Shown: positions 34,912 to 43,367, numbered from the stretch's first letter. The stretch is DNA of 63,714 bases from Kiritimatiellia bacterium (GCA_017527155.1 JAFXQI010000029.1:1-63714), one strand, 5' to 3'. The notes: a model not told the origin generated them from the letters alone. Numbers and translations are program-made.

Positions 34912-35625
34912 TCAATTTTGTCCACCTTGCAAATTTGTTTCTTGTTTTGTTTCTTTTGTTTCCCCCTTTTCCACCCTCACCACCCTGAACCCCACGTCCC
35001 TCCCCCTGTACCCCGCCGGGAACGCCTGCCGCTTCTCCACCCGCAGCGACGCCGCATCCGGCTCCGACCACGCCCCGCCGCGCGCCTCGTCCCCGTCCGC
35101 GACCCACTCGAACACGTTCCCCGCCATGTCGCGCAGCCCGTACCCGTTCGCCGGATACATCCCCGTCCGCGGCGCCGGCGCCAACGCATCCACGCACGCC
35201 ATCTTCCGCGGCTCCCCGCCCCATCCCCACGGCCACGGCGCCCCGCGCACGCCGCCGCGCGCCGCCCACTCCCACTCCGCCGACGTCGGGAGCCGCACCG
35301 TCCGCCCCTCCCGCTTCCCGAGCCACGCCGCATACCCCTCCGCCTCCGCGCGCGACACCTCCGATACCGCCGCCCGCCGCGACACCCCGCGCCGCACCTG
35401 CCACTTCCCGTCCTCCCCCCGCTCCAGCTGCGCCGTCTCCGCGAACCCCGCCGCCCCGCCGTCGTTCAGCCACGCCGCGAACTCCCCCGCCGTCACCTCG
35501 CACCGTCCGAACTCCAGCGCCGCCCCGTCCCCGCCCGGCACCGGCGGCACCCCGCGCCACGCCCCCCCGCAGCCGCCGCACAACAGCGCCAGCGCCACCA
35601 GCGCACCTGACCATCTATCGCCCAT
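34912..35625 (-). CDS. FGE/SUMF1-domain lipoprotein
   Basis: This 237-residue protein has a lipoprotein signal (LVALALLCGGC). A formylglycine-generating-enzyme-type domain follows, with EVTAGEFAAWLN, RLPTSAEWEWAARGG, YGLRDMAGNVFEWVAD and the C-terminal DVGFRVVR. These domains occur in sulfatase-activating enzymes, but most bacterial lipoprotein versions lack the two active Cys; here the only Cys residues are near the lipobox and at two non-motif positions. A binding role is therefore more likely than sulfatase maturation. The last 20 residues come from AT-rich DNA and look appended. Confidence 0.82.
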   Translation of the reverse strand: MGDRWSGALVALALLCGGCGGAWRGVPPVPGGDGAALEFGRCEVTAGEFAAWLNDGGAAGFAETAQLERGEDGKWQVRRGVSRRAAVSEVSRAEAEGYAAWLGKREGRTVRLPTSAEWEWAARGGVRGAPWPWGWGGEPRKMACVDALAPAPRTGMYPANGYGLRDMAGNVFEWVADGDEARGGAWSEPDAASLRVEKRQAFPAGYRGRDVGFRVVRVEKGETKETKQETNLQGGQN

Positions 35626-35746
35626 TCCTCGTCCACTCGTCGTTTCGTCGTCTCGTCGTCCTCCAACCATTCAACCGCATCCGGCTTTGACAATCCAGCG
35701 GAAATTCGCATAATGGCCGCCGAACCATCCAACCAAGGATCGACCG

Positions 35747-36685
35747 ATGACCGCGAAAAAATCCAAGTGCTGTGGCAACCACGCCAAACTCCCCCTGACC
35801 GTCCTGCTGGGCATCGCCCTGGCCGCGGCCGCGGGCTTCGCCTCCCGCGCCGAACTCGCGTGCGCCGACTGGGCCGCGCTCGCCGCCATCGGCATCGCCG
35901 CCGCCCACTTCATCCTCTCCGCGGCCGACGCCATCCGCATCTGCCTCGCCATCAAGTCCGGGCCCCTTCCCGACGGATTCGAACCCGCCGACCGCGCCGT
36001 CGCCGCCGAGCGCGCTGCCGCCCTCGCCGGCCGCACCCCGCTCCACGCCCGCCTCCGCCACCTCCTGACCGCGTGGGGCTCCGGCGCCACCGGACCGCAG
36101 GTCACCGCCATGGCCTCCGCCCAGAACGTACGCGCCCAGACCGTCCTCGCCGCCGAGACCGCCGGCATCGTCGCCCTCGCCCTGATCTCCTCCGGCTTCG
36201 GCCCCGACCAGGGACTCCTCCAGGCCGGCACCGCGGTCGCCGCCCTGAACCTCCTCCTCGGCATCGTCCGCTTCCAGCAGACCGCCTGCATCGCCGGCTA
36301 CATCGAAGGCCGCCTCCTGGCGCGCATCGGCAACGACACCCCGGCCGCGGCCGCTGCCGACTTCGCCAAGGCCGCCAAGGAAGCCGCCTCCGCCTCCGCC
36401 GACACCCTCGCCGCCGCGCAGGAAAAAGCCTCCGCCCGCCTCGCGCAGGCGCAGGACGCCATCGCCAAGCAGCTCGACCGCATCGCGGGCCTCGCCTCCA
36501 CCATCGACCAGACCCTGCAGCTCCAGAAGTCCGTCGACGGCACCCTCAAGGGCGTCACCGCCGCCGAAGAATTCAAGTCCACCCTCCTCGAACTCAAGCG
36601 CCATCTCGCCGACTCCGACCAACTCCTCAAGAACGCCGCCCGCCCCCGCACCCTGCGCCTCGTCGAGAACCCCGGCGAAGACTGA
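35747..36685 (+). CDS. Membrane protein with C-terminal helical tail, unknown function
   Basis: This 312-residue protein has four hydrophobic segments (for example PLTVLLGIALAAAAGFA, LAALAAIGIAAAHFILSAA and TAGIVALALISSGFG). A long Ala/Lys/Glu-rich helix follows from about 210 to 300 (KAAKEAASASADTLAAAQEK). The N-terminus has a Cys-rich KCCG. The layout is reminiscent of MotA/TolQ-like proteins, but no signature confirms it. A strong terminator stands 28 bases after the stop. Confidence 0.68.
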   Translation: MTAKKSKCCGNHAKLPLTVLLGIALAAAAGFASRAELACADWAALAAIGIAAAHFILSAADAIRICLAIKSGPLPDGFEPADRAVAAERAAALAGRTPLHARLRHLLTAWGSGATGPQVTAMASAQNVRAQTVLAAETAGIVALALISSGFGPDQGLLQAGTAVAALNLLLGIVRFQQTACIAGYIEGRLLARIGNDTPAAAAADFAKAAKEAASASADTLAAAQEKASARLAQAQDAIAKQLDRIAGLASTIDQTLQLQKSVDGTLKGVTAAEEFKSTLLELKRHLADSDQLLKNAARPRTLRLVENPGED

Positions 36686-36693
36686 TCCTTCCC

Positions 36694-37560
36694 ATGGAAG
36701 CCCCTTTCCACCCGGCGGCGGAGCCCACTCCGCCGCCGTTTGTTTCCCCCGCCAAGCCCCTAGGTTCTCTAGGGTTTCTAGACAATCTAGGATCTCTAGA
36801 CAATCTAGCCCCCCCCGACTCCCAAGAACAACCCACCGCAAACTCGTCACTCGTCACTCGTCACTCGTCACTCCCTCCCCCCTTGCCCCCCGGCCTCTAC
36901 CTCGTCGGCACCCCCATCGGCAACCTCGAAGACATCACCCTGCGCGCCCTCCGCGTCCTGCGCACGGCCACGTGCATCCTGGCCGAGGACACCCGCCACA
37001 CCCGCCCGCTCCTCGACCGCTACGCCATCCACACCCCGCTCCTCTCCCTCCACAAATGGAACGAGCGCGCCCGCGAGTCCGAAATCCTCTCCCGCATCCA
37101 GTCCGGCCAAGCCCTGGCGCTCGTCACCGACGCCGGAATGCCCGGCATCTCCGATCCCGGCGCCCGCACCGCCGCCGCCGTCCGCGACGCGGGGCTGCCC
37201 GTGACCGTCATCCCCGGCCCGAGCGCCGTCACCTCCGCCATCGCCCTCTGCGGCTGCAGCAACACCCCCGCCTTCCGCTTCGAAGGCTTCCTCGACCACA
37301 AGACCGCGACCCGCCGCCGCCGTCTCCGCGAACTCGCGGACGAACCCTGCCCCGTCGTCTTCTACGAATCCACCCACCGCATCCTGAAACTCCTCGACGA
37401 AGTCGAAGAAGAGCTCGGCCCCGACCGCCGCCTTTTCATCGCCCGCGAACTCACGAAGAAATTCGAAGAAACCCTCCTCGCCCCGCCCCCCGCCCTCCGC
37501 GCCCACTACAAAACCCACTCCCTCAAGGGCGAATTCGTGGTCATCCTCCTCCCCCCCTGA
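36694..37560 (+). CDS. rsmI: 16S rRNA (cytidine-1402-2'-O)-methyltransferase RsmI
   Basis: The protein has the tetrapyrrole-methylase-type SAM fold with LVGTPIGNLEDIT, LAEDTRHT, TDAGMPGISDPG and GPSAVTSAI. It methylates the ribose of C1402 in 16S rRNA. From the ATG at 36694 it is 288 residues, but the first 63 are low complexity: they translate a terminator hairpin and two tandem repeats. A TTG at 36883 would give a 225-residue product that begins 8 residues before the first motif. The C-terminal helical domain of longer RsmI proteins is missing; the chain ends after KGEFVVILLPP. Confidence 0.88.
   Translation: MEAPFHPAAEPTPPPFVSPAKPLGSLGFLDNLGSLDNLAPPDSQEQPTANSSLVTRHSSLPPPLPPGLYLVGTPIGNLEDITLRALRVLRTATCILAEDTRHTRPLLDRYAIHTPLLSLHKWNERARESEILSRIQSGQALALVTDAGMPGISDPGARTAAAVRDAGLPVTVIPGPSAVTSAIALCGCSNTPAFRFEGFLDHKTATRRRRLRELADEPCPVVFYESTHRILKLLDEVEEELGPDRRLFIARELTKKFEETLLAPPPALRAHYKTHSLKGEFVVILLPP
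36713..36746 (+). terminator. Rho-independent terminator after the 35.7-kb gene
   Basis: GGCGGCGGAG and CTCCGCCGCC form a perfect 10-bp stem around CCCA. GTTTGTTT follows. It lies after the 35.7-kb gene and before the conserved part of RsmI, so it also argues against the long rsmI start. Confidence 0.8.
36759..36875. repeat. Two short tandem repeats before rsmI
   Basis: The first block repeats CTAGGGTTTCTAGACAATCT-like words (about 36759-36808). The second repeats GTCACTCGTCACTC four times (about 36844-36875). Neither looks protein-coding. A similar TCGTCACTCGTCAC block is at 34107-34145. Confidence 0.65.
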
Positions 37561-37610
37561 CTCCGCCCCGTCTGCGAGCGCGTTGGCCGGAACGGTTGAA
37601 GAAACAGGGC

Positions 37611-37748
37611 GCTCTCCACGGGGAGGGACGCGCTTCTGCGCGTCCGCGAAAGAAAAACCGGCGCCCCAACGGAGTTGTCAGGCGAAGGACGTGTGTCTCC
37701 CTTCGTGCAAAGCGGGCAGGACGCCGAGTGCCCTCTCCCACCGGCGGC
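37611..37748. repeat. Half REP element and left half of a GTCAGGCGAAG element
   Basis: GGGAGGGACGCGCTTCTGCG (37621) is the right half of the double-hairpin element. CCAACGGAGTTGTCAGGCGA (about 37668) is the left end of the miniature inverted-repeat family, matched to about 37735 (CGTGCAAAGCGGGCAGGACG) and then broken off at the grpE stop. The right half is absent. Confidence 0.65.
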
Positions 37749-38351
37749 TCACGCGGGAGAACCGGAGGAGACGACGACCTGGGCGGGCCGCAGGAGCTTG
37801 TCCCCCATCCGGTAGCCGCGGCGGGTCTGGGCGAGGACGGTGCCTTCGGGAACGTCGGGAGACGGCATGTGGGTGATGGCGTCGTGGAGGTTGGGGTCGA
37901 AGGGTTGCCCCTCGGCATCGATGGGGGTGACGCCGGACTTGGCAAGGGCCCCTTCGAGCTGGCTCTTGACCAGGCGCAGGCCTTCGAGGAGGGCTTCGGG
38001 TGCGTTGGCCTTGACGCCGTTGGCGAGACCGAGTTCGAAGTTGTCGAGGGCGGGGAGCAGGTCCTTGAGGAGCTTTTCGTTCGCGTAGACGGCCCAGTCC
38101 TTGCGCTCGCGGTCGATGCGCTTGCGGTAGTTGTCGAAGTCGGCCTGGAGGCGGAGCAATTGGTCCCGGAGGGCGTCTTCGGGGGACGGGGCGGCGTCTT
38201 CGGCGGGGACTTCCTGCCCGGCGTCTTCGGCACCGGGGATTTCGGGGGCGGCCTCGGGGGCGGCCTCGGCTTCTTCGTTGGCCAGTTCGCGCTCGGCGGT
38301 CTCTTCGGCGGGGGCGGATGGGGTTTCGTGCGGATGGTGGTGTGTCTTCAT
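37749..38351 (-). CDS. grpE: Nucleotide exchange factor GrpE
   Basis: This 200-residue protein has an acidic N-terminus (about 1-70), the long coiled coil with LRLQADFDNYRKRIDRER, then LLPALDNFELGL and the C-terminal beta domain (FDPNLHDAI, GTVLAQTRRGYRMGDKLLRP). It releases ADP from DnaK. The ATG at 38351 has AGGA seven bases upstream; an ATG eight codons earlier is possible. dnaK and dnaJ are not adjacent. A leader element lies about 310 bases upstream on the same strand. Confidence 0.95.
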   Translation of the reverse strand: MKTHHHPHETPSAPAEETAERELANEEAEAAPEAAPEIPGAEDAGQEVPAEDAAPSPEDALRDQLLRLQADFDNYRKRIDRERKDWAVYANEKLLKDLLPALDNFELGLANGVKANAPEALLEGLRLVKSQLEGALAKSGVTPIDAEGQPFDPNLHDAITHMPSPDVPEGTVLAQTRRGYRMGDKLLRPAQVVVSSGSPA

Positions 38352-38460
38352 GTCGCGGTCCTGTTTCCTTGTCATCCGGCAAAGATACCCACGCTTTCCC
38401 GAAACGTCAAATCCCGCGCGCCTCCTCCCCGGCGCGCATCGTCGTTTTTCGCCCCCTCTG

Positions 38461-38868
38461 CCGCCCCCGTGGCAGGACCTTGCACAAACGCCGGCGGGAG
38501 CGCTCGGCTGCGCACCCGCCGTCGCCAGGCTCGGCTGCGTAGCGACGGCGCCCCCGCCGTCGGCAGGCGCCTGGGATGCCGAAGTCAAGTGCCCCCCCCG
38601 GCAAGGCAGAGGGTGGGGGGGAGAACACCCGCCTCGCCAGCGGCAGGAATCGCCAGTCGTTCATGGGAGGGAGGATGGGGAAAAACAGGGGAAAACTTCA
38701 AGGATTTTCCTGTTTCCAAAAGAGATGGCGAGGCGCGCATCTCCGGCACGGCCCCACTCCTCCGCTCCCGTTGCCGGGACCTTGCGCAAACGACGGCGCC
38801 CCCCGCCATCGCGCCCCACGGGAGCGCTCGGTTGCGTAGCGACGGCGCCCCCGCCGTCGGGTGGCGGA
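38461..38868. repeat. Two direct repeats of about 100 bp (38461-38571 and 38764-38868)
   Basis: Both units share GGACCTTGCRCAAACG, GGGAGCGCTCGG and GCGTAGCGACGGCGCCCCCG. They bracket a leader element. The spacer as a whole (38352-38930) lies between two minus-strand genes, so it is upstream of grpE and downstream of the hybrid kinase. No gene is apparent. Confidence 0.7.
38660..38722 (-). promoter_or_regulatory. Dispersed leader element, tag A
   Basis: On the minus strand: CTCTTTTGGAAACAGG (tag A), AAAATCCTTGAAG, TTTTCCCC..., then CATCCTCCCTCCCATGAAC. The ATG at 38664 opens an 85-codon frame that crosses the direct repeat, without recognisable protein features. grpE is the next gene on this strand. 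Confidence 0.65.
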
Positions 38869-38930
38869 TGAACGGTCCCGGAGCGGGATTCTTCCGGGCG
38901 CGGAAGCGCCGTCCCCCCCTTCCCCATCCT

Positions 38931-41837
38931 CTACGCCTTGCCGGCGAGGACTTGGGCGAGCTTGGCGGAGGTGACGGGCTTGAAGAGGATGCCGTCGAAG
39001 CCCATGGCGGCGGCCTGGGACTGGAGTTCGACGTCGGCGGTCACGATCACGACGCGGAGGGACGCCAGGGCCGGATCGGCGCGGACGGCCCGGACCAGGC
39101 CTTCGCCGTCGAGGTTCGGCATCCACATGTCGGTGAGGACCAGGTCGTAGGGTGCGGTGCCGGGGGTGCGGAGGAGGTCCAGCGCCTCGCGTCCGTCGGC
39201 GGCCAGCGCGATCTCGAATTGCCCCAGGTGCTTGAGGAAGGCCTGGAGGACCATGAGGTTCATCCGGGAATCGTCGACGAGCAGGATGCGCCGCACGGCG
39301 AGGGCTCCCGCGGCGGGCGGTTCCGCGGCGGCGAGTTCGTCTTCCTCCGCCGGGGCGGCCGATGCGGGACGGACGCCGGGGATTTCGACGGAGAAGACGG
39401 AGCCGCGTCCGGGTTCGGACTCGATGCCGAGGGTCCCGCCCATGGCGGCGGCGAGCTGGCGGCAGATGGCAAGGCCGAGGCCGGTACCGCCGTTGCGCGC
39501 GTGCCGGGTGCCGTTGCCGACCTGGACGTAGGCGGAGCCGATGCGCGCGAGGTCGGCGGGCGCGATCCCGCAGCCGGTGTCTTCGACTTCGAGCCGGAAG
39601 GTTCCGGTTTCCGCTCCCTCCGGCCAGTCGTAGGCGGCGCGCAGCTCGACGTGGCCGCGCTCGGTGAACTTGACGGCGTTGCCGACGATGTTGAACACGA
39701 TCTGCCGCAACCGCTGGGGATCGAGCATCAGCGGAGGCATCTCCCCGACGCGGCAGCGCAGGTCGAGTCCGGGCTTGCCGGCGGTGGCGCGGAAAGAGGC
39801 CATGACGCCGCGCAGCAGGCGGGGGCAGTCGGTGGGCTCGGGGACGATCTCCATCTTGCCGGACTCGAGCTTGGAGAGGTCGAGGATGTCGTTGACCAGG
39901 CCGAGGAGGGTGCGGCCGCTGACGATGATCGAGTCGACGGCCTGTTCGCGCTCGGCGTCGGTGTCGAAGCCGGTCTTGAGCATCTCGGAGAAGCCGATGA
40001 TGGCGTTGAGCGGGGTGCGGATGTCGTGGGAGACGGTGGAGAAGAAGTAGCTCTTGGCGCGGGCCCGCTCGGTCTCGAGTTCGCGTTCGCGCCGCCGCAG
40101 CACGGCGTAGAGGCAGAAGAGCAGCGCGAAGGAGAGCGCCGTCAGCCCGATCTGCACGAGGCTGTTGATTACAATCGAGCGGTTGACCGCCGCGAGCTTG
40201 GTCCGCAGGATGTCCATCCAGACGTAGTCGTCGCGGTGCGGGGCCCCGCCGCCGTCGTCCTCCCCGGAGGCCATGCAGATCTCGGTGTGCCGGCGGACAA
40301 TCTCGTCGAAGGCACGCTGGGTGGTGTCGGAGGTGGATTGGCGGATCCAGAGCACCGACATCGCCAGCACCATCGCCAGCAGGGAGAGCCACACCACCGT
40401 CGACTGCCCCAGCCGCAGGCCGCGGTCGCGCCGGAACGCGAACAGGAAGCACGCAAGCCCCGCGATGCACCAGAGGACGACCACGAGGTAGGACATCGTG
40501 CCCATCGACGCCGTGCCCGGCGCGAAATTCGGCAGGATGAACAGCACCGCCACCGCCACCGACAGCACCAGCCCGCACACCCCCGCCGCGCGCCCCAGCC
40601 GGCCGCGCGCGGTGCGCACCGCCGCCGCCGAGGTGTAGGCGTAGGCGACGCCCGCGCCCACCACCGCGATGTCCGCCACGATCTCCAGCACCGCGTACCC
40701 CAGCGCCGATACCGCCACCGCCACCGCCGCGATCGCCAGCACCGCGTTGCGCGGCACCCCCGCCGCGTTCGTCCCGCCGAACCAGCGCGGGACCGTCCCG
40801 TCCGACGCCATCGCCGCAAGCAGGCGGCTGGCGGCGACCGTGTTGCCGACGAGGTTCGTGAACAGCGCGCCCGCCGCCATCGCCCCCACCACCGCCGGCC
40901 CGGCCCGGCCGAGCAGGCGGATCGCCGTCCCGTACGCCGGATAGGGCGCCCCGCCCAGCCGCGCCAGGCCGTCCGCCCAGTCCGTGCCGCCCGCCGCCGG
41001 CACGAGCGCGGGGAGGGCCGAGAGCAGCGCGTACGCCAGCACCGTCGTGCCCAGCGCCGCCACCATCACGCCGAACGAGCTCTTCGCCGGGAACCGGAAA
41101 TCGCCCGACAGGTTCGAGATCGACTCGAACCCCACGAACAGCCACGGCGAAAGCGCCACGATCCCCAGCACCTGCATCAGCGGACTCCCCGCCGCCGGGT
41201 CCGGCGAGAAAGCCGGCGCCAGCGCCCGCAATCCCCCCGGATTCGCCCCCGCCGCCGCGCCGGCGCACGCCGCGATCCCCGCCGCGAGCGCGAGGGCCAG
41301 CGCCGTCTGCACCGCGTACGCCAGGCGCCGCCTGCAGCAGACCGCCGCGGCCAGCGCGATCGCCGCCGCCGACAGCAGGATGTGCCCCATCCACACCTCG
41401 TGGCCGGCCACGTCGTAGCGGAAGCCGAACGCCAGCAGGTCCGTCCCCACGAGATGGCGAACCACGGCCACCAGCGCCGTCGCGTCCATCCACACGATCG
41501 CCATGTACGTCAGGCACAGGAACCAGCCCCCGATGAAGCCGTGGTCGATGCCGAACGCCTCCGCCGCGTACGCGTAGACGCCGCCGGGGCCCGGATGCCG
41601 GTTGATCATCACGTGGTAGTTCCAGGCGACGACGGCCATCACCAGCCCGCCGGCCAGCACCCCCAGCACCGTGCCCAGCGGGCCGGCCTTCGGCAGGAAC
41701 GTCGTCCCCGGCAGCTCGATCGCATCCCACCCCACCGCGCAGCCGAACGCCATCGCCCACGCCGCCAGCAGCGACAGCGCGCCGCCGCCGGCCGCCGCCG
41801 CGCCACTCCGGCTTCCGTCTGGATGGGCTTCGTTCAT
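38931..41837 (-). CDS. Hybrid histidine kinase with an amino-acid-permease-like sensor domain
   Basis: This 968-residue protein fuses three parts. Residues about 20-470 carry some 12 membrane helices with the APC permease signature (MAFGCAVGWDAIELPGTTF, HPGPGGVYAYAAEAFG). After two more hydrophobic segments comes a histidine kinase core with SHDIRTPLNAIIGFSEM (phosphorylated His near 600), NAVKFTE, DTGCGI and GGTGLGLAI. A receiver domain at the end has VLTDMWMPNLDG and Lys in FKPVTS. It probably senses or transports a small amine or amino acid. CbrA-type kinases have an SSS transporter instead; this one is APC-like. Confidence 0.88.
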   Translation of the reverse strand: MNEAHPDGSRSGAAAAGGGALSLLAAWAMAFGCAVGWDAIELPGTTFLPKAGPLGTVLGVLAGGLVMAVVAWNYHVMINRHPGPGGVYAYAAEAFGIDHGFIGGWFLCLTYMAIVWMDATALVAVVRHLVGTDLLAFGFRYDVAGHEVWMGHILLSAAAIALAAAVCCRRRLAYAVQTALALALAAGIAACAGAAAGANPGGLRALAPAFSPDPAAGSPLMQVLGIVALSPWLFVGFESISNLSGDFRFPAKSSFGVMVAALGTTVLAYALLSALPALVPAAGGTDWADGLARLGGAPYPAYGTAIRLLGRAGPAVVGAMAAGALFTNLVGNTVAASRLLAAMASDGTVPRWFGGTNAAGVPRNAVLAIAAVAVAVSALGYAVLEIVADIAVVGAGVAYAYTSAAAVRTARGRLGRAAGVCGLVLSVAVAVLFILPNFAPGTASMGTMSYLVVVLWCIAGLACFLFAFRRDRGLRLGQSTVVWLSLLAMVLAMSVLWIRQSTSDTTQRAFDEIVRRHTEICMASGEDDGGGAPHRDDYVWMDILRTKLAAVNRSIVINSLVQIGLTALSFALLFCLYAVLRRRERELETERARAKSYFFSTVSHDIRTPLNAIIGFSEMLKTGFDTDAEREQAVDSIIVSGRTLLGLVNDILDLSKLESGKMEIVPEPTDCPRLLRGVMASFRATAGKPGLDLRCRVGEMPPLMLDPQRLRQIVFNIVGNAVKFTERGHVELRAAYDWPEGAETGTFRLEVEDTGCGIAPADLARIGSAYVQVGNGTRHARNGGTGLGLAICRQLAAAMGGTLGIESEPGRGSVFSVEIPGVRPASAAPAEEDELAAAEPPAAGALAVRRILLVDDSRMNLMVLQAFLKHLGQFEIALAADGREALDLLRTPGTAPYDLVLTDMWMPNLDGEGLVRAVRADPALASLRVVIVTADVELQSQAAAMGFDGILFKPVTSAKLAQVLAGKA

Positions 41838-41930
41838 CGTCGCATTCTCCGAATTCCGTTGCAATATACCCCTCTTTCCCCCGGATGGGAACCCCTGATT
41901 GCCTTTCCGGAGGCCTCTCTTTTTTCCCGG

Positions 41931-41959
41931 TTGACACGGAGACGCGGGCGTGGTTTATT
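41931..41959 (+). promoter_or_regulatory. Strong sigma70-type promoter
   Basis: TTGACA (41931-41936) and TTTATT (41954-41959) are separated by exactly 17 bases. Transcription would start near 41966, about 49 bases before the ATG of the Whirly-like gene. It is the clearest consensus-type promoter in the window. Confidence 0.7.
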
Positions 41960-42014
41960 CATGAACAGAAGTTCACATCCCGTGGACGGACACAACCAAC
42001 CCGAAAGGAACACC

Positions 42015-42578
42015 ATGAACACGCCCGATGCCCCCGCCGCCCCCTCCCCCGCCGCCGCCCTGCCGCCCAACGCCCCGAAGGCCTACCCGCCGCGCCTCGT
42101 CTTCTACCATCCGAACGGGAAAGGGACGGGCTGCGCCGTGCAGTTCGACCTGCGTCCGGCCGCCGGGGACCGCGAAGGCTGCCTCTTCGCGGCCTTCGCC
42201 AACCAGAAGAGCCTCGCCGAAGGCCCCCGCAACGCCCCTTCGGGCTCCCGCCAGGCCGCGACCTTCAACTGGGCCGAGAAAATCACCGTCAAGCTGAACT
42301 TCTCCGACGTCTGCCAGCTGCTCATGGTCCTCTCCGGGAAGGCCACCTCCGCCTGCGACGGAAAAGGCCTCTTCCACGACACCGGCGAAACCCTCACCAT
42401 CATCCACATGGCCCGCCAGACCGAACCCGTCGCCGGCATCGCCTTCGAGGTCTCCAAGAAGCGCAAGAACGCCGACGGTACTCCCCAGCGCTCGCGGATC
42501 CTCTTCACGGAATCCGAATCCCTCGGCCTCTCACGCCTCTTCTCCGCCATCCTCCTGCCGCTCGCCTTCGGCATCTGA
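42015..42578 (+). CDS. Whirly-like single-stranded DNA-binding fold protein
   Basis: This 187-residue protein has a Pro/Ala-rich first 25 residues, then two beta-rich halves. The first has FNWAEKITVKLNFSDVCQLL and GLFHDTG, the second GIAFEVSKK, RSRILFTESESLGLSRLFSA and ILLPLAFG. The order of motifs (W-x-K-x-hydrophobic strand, FHD, then a strand followed by a helix and a LP-hydrophobic end) parallels plant Whirly and related PUR/MRP folds that bind single-stranded DNA. This is my own pattern match and unproven. GAAAGGAA precedes the ATG. Confidence 0.7.
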   Translation: MNTPDAPAAPSPAAALPPNAPKAYPPRLVFYHPNGKGTGCAVQFDLRPAAGDREGCLFAAFANQKSLAEGPRNAPSGSRQAATFNWAEKITVKLNFSDVCQLLMVLSGKATSACDGKGLFHDTGETLTIIHMARQTEPVAGIAFEVSKKRKNADGTPQRSRILFTESESLGLSRLFSAILLPLAFGI

Positions 42579-42580
42579 CC

Positions 42581-42713
42581 CGCCCCCGGCCCCGCGGGTG
42601 GTAGGGCGAGCTCTCCGAGCGAGCCGCCCCAGCCTCCCCTTCGCACCCCGCCCCCAGCCCCGCGGGTGGTGGGGCGAGCTCTCCGAGCGAGCCGCCCCCC
42701 CTCCCCTTGCGGT
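42581..42713. repeat. Two tandem 67-bp repeats
   Basis: Both units carry CCCCGCGGGTGGT followed by GGGCGAGCTCTCCGAGCG. That core also forms the inner arms of the miniature element at 2.3-2.5 kb. The block lies between the Whirly-like gene and the convergent acidic protein gene. Confidence 0.7.
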
Positions 42714-42765
42714 TCGCCCCGCCTGCCCGCCCCGCCCCTTGCCCTCCCCTCCCGACGGCCGGGAC

Positions 42766-43239
42766 CTATTCCCCGTCCTCGTCGAAATCGTCCTCGTCCA
42801 AATCCTCGTCGTCCTCCCCGTCCTCGTCGTCGAGATCGAGATCGTCCATCTCCGCGATCTTCTGGTTCCAGTCGAACGCCAGTTGCAGGAACTCGTTGAA
42901 CTCCTCGACGAACTTGTCCTCGGTCAGCTTCCAGTACGGGAGGATGTGGAACGCGATCACCGTTCCGATGATCGGCATCCGGCCGATCCCCGGCAACCCG
43001 AACATCGGACCCGACGCCAGCTCGAACAGCTCCTGCGCCTCGTCGAAGGTCACCCCCTTCGGAATCTTCTCGGCGATGGTGCACATCATCCGGATGCCCC
43101 GGCCGTCGTCGTCCTCGCGGATGATTCCCTGCATGTCGTCATCGACGATGAGCGCATACATCCCGGAGTCCTGTTTGCGGATTTCGAAGTCCGGGTCGTC
43201 CGAAATGAGCGTGATGAGTTGATCGAGTTTCTTTTCCAT
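42766..43239 (-). CDS. Acidic protein, possibly CesT/YbjN-like
   Basis: This 157-residue protein has a folded part at about 1-125 (DDPDFEIRKQDSGMYALIVD, LFELASGPMFGLPGIG) and a C-terminal tail made almost only of Asp and Glu (DLDLDDEDGEDDEDLDEDD). The folded part recalls chaperones of the CesT/YbjN class, where about 140 residues form an alpha/beta sandwich. No firm family. The acidic tail could bind basic proteins. GGTAGCGGAG lies before the ATG. Confidence 0.65.
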   Translation of the reverse strand: MEKKLDQLITLISDDPDFEIRKQDSGMYALIVDDDMQGIIREDDDGRGIRMMCTIAEKIPKGVTFDEAQELFELASGPMFGLPGIGRMPIIGTVIAFHILPYWKLTEDKFVEEFNEFLQLAFDWNQKIAEMDDLDLDDEDGEDDEDLDEDDFDEDGE

Positions 43240-43367
43240 GGCTCCGCTACCTTTGGGTTGGGCTTTCCGGGCGGCCCCGCCCCGGCCTCCCGGGACATCC
43301 CGCCATCCCCTCCACCATACCCGCCCCCACCCCGCCGGTCAACCATGCCCTCGCCCCCTCCGGTCCG

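Noticed and set aside
38407-38664. 85-codon frame from the leader ATG as a real gene before grpE
   Set aside because: It crosses the direct repeat and has Arg/Pro-rich repeat-derived composition; no ribosome binding site.
36972-42578. Open frame of 1868 codons on the plus strand
   Set aside because: It is a GC-bias shadow that runs antisense to grpE and the hybrid kinase; only its last 188 codons (from 42015) are a real gene.
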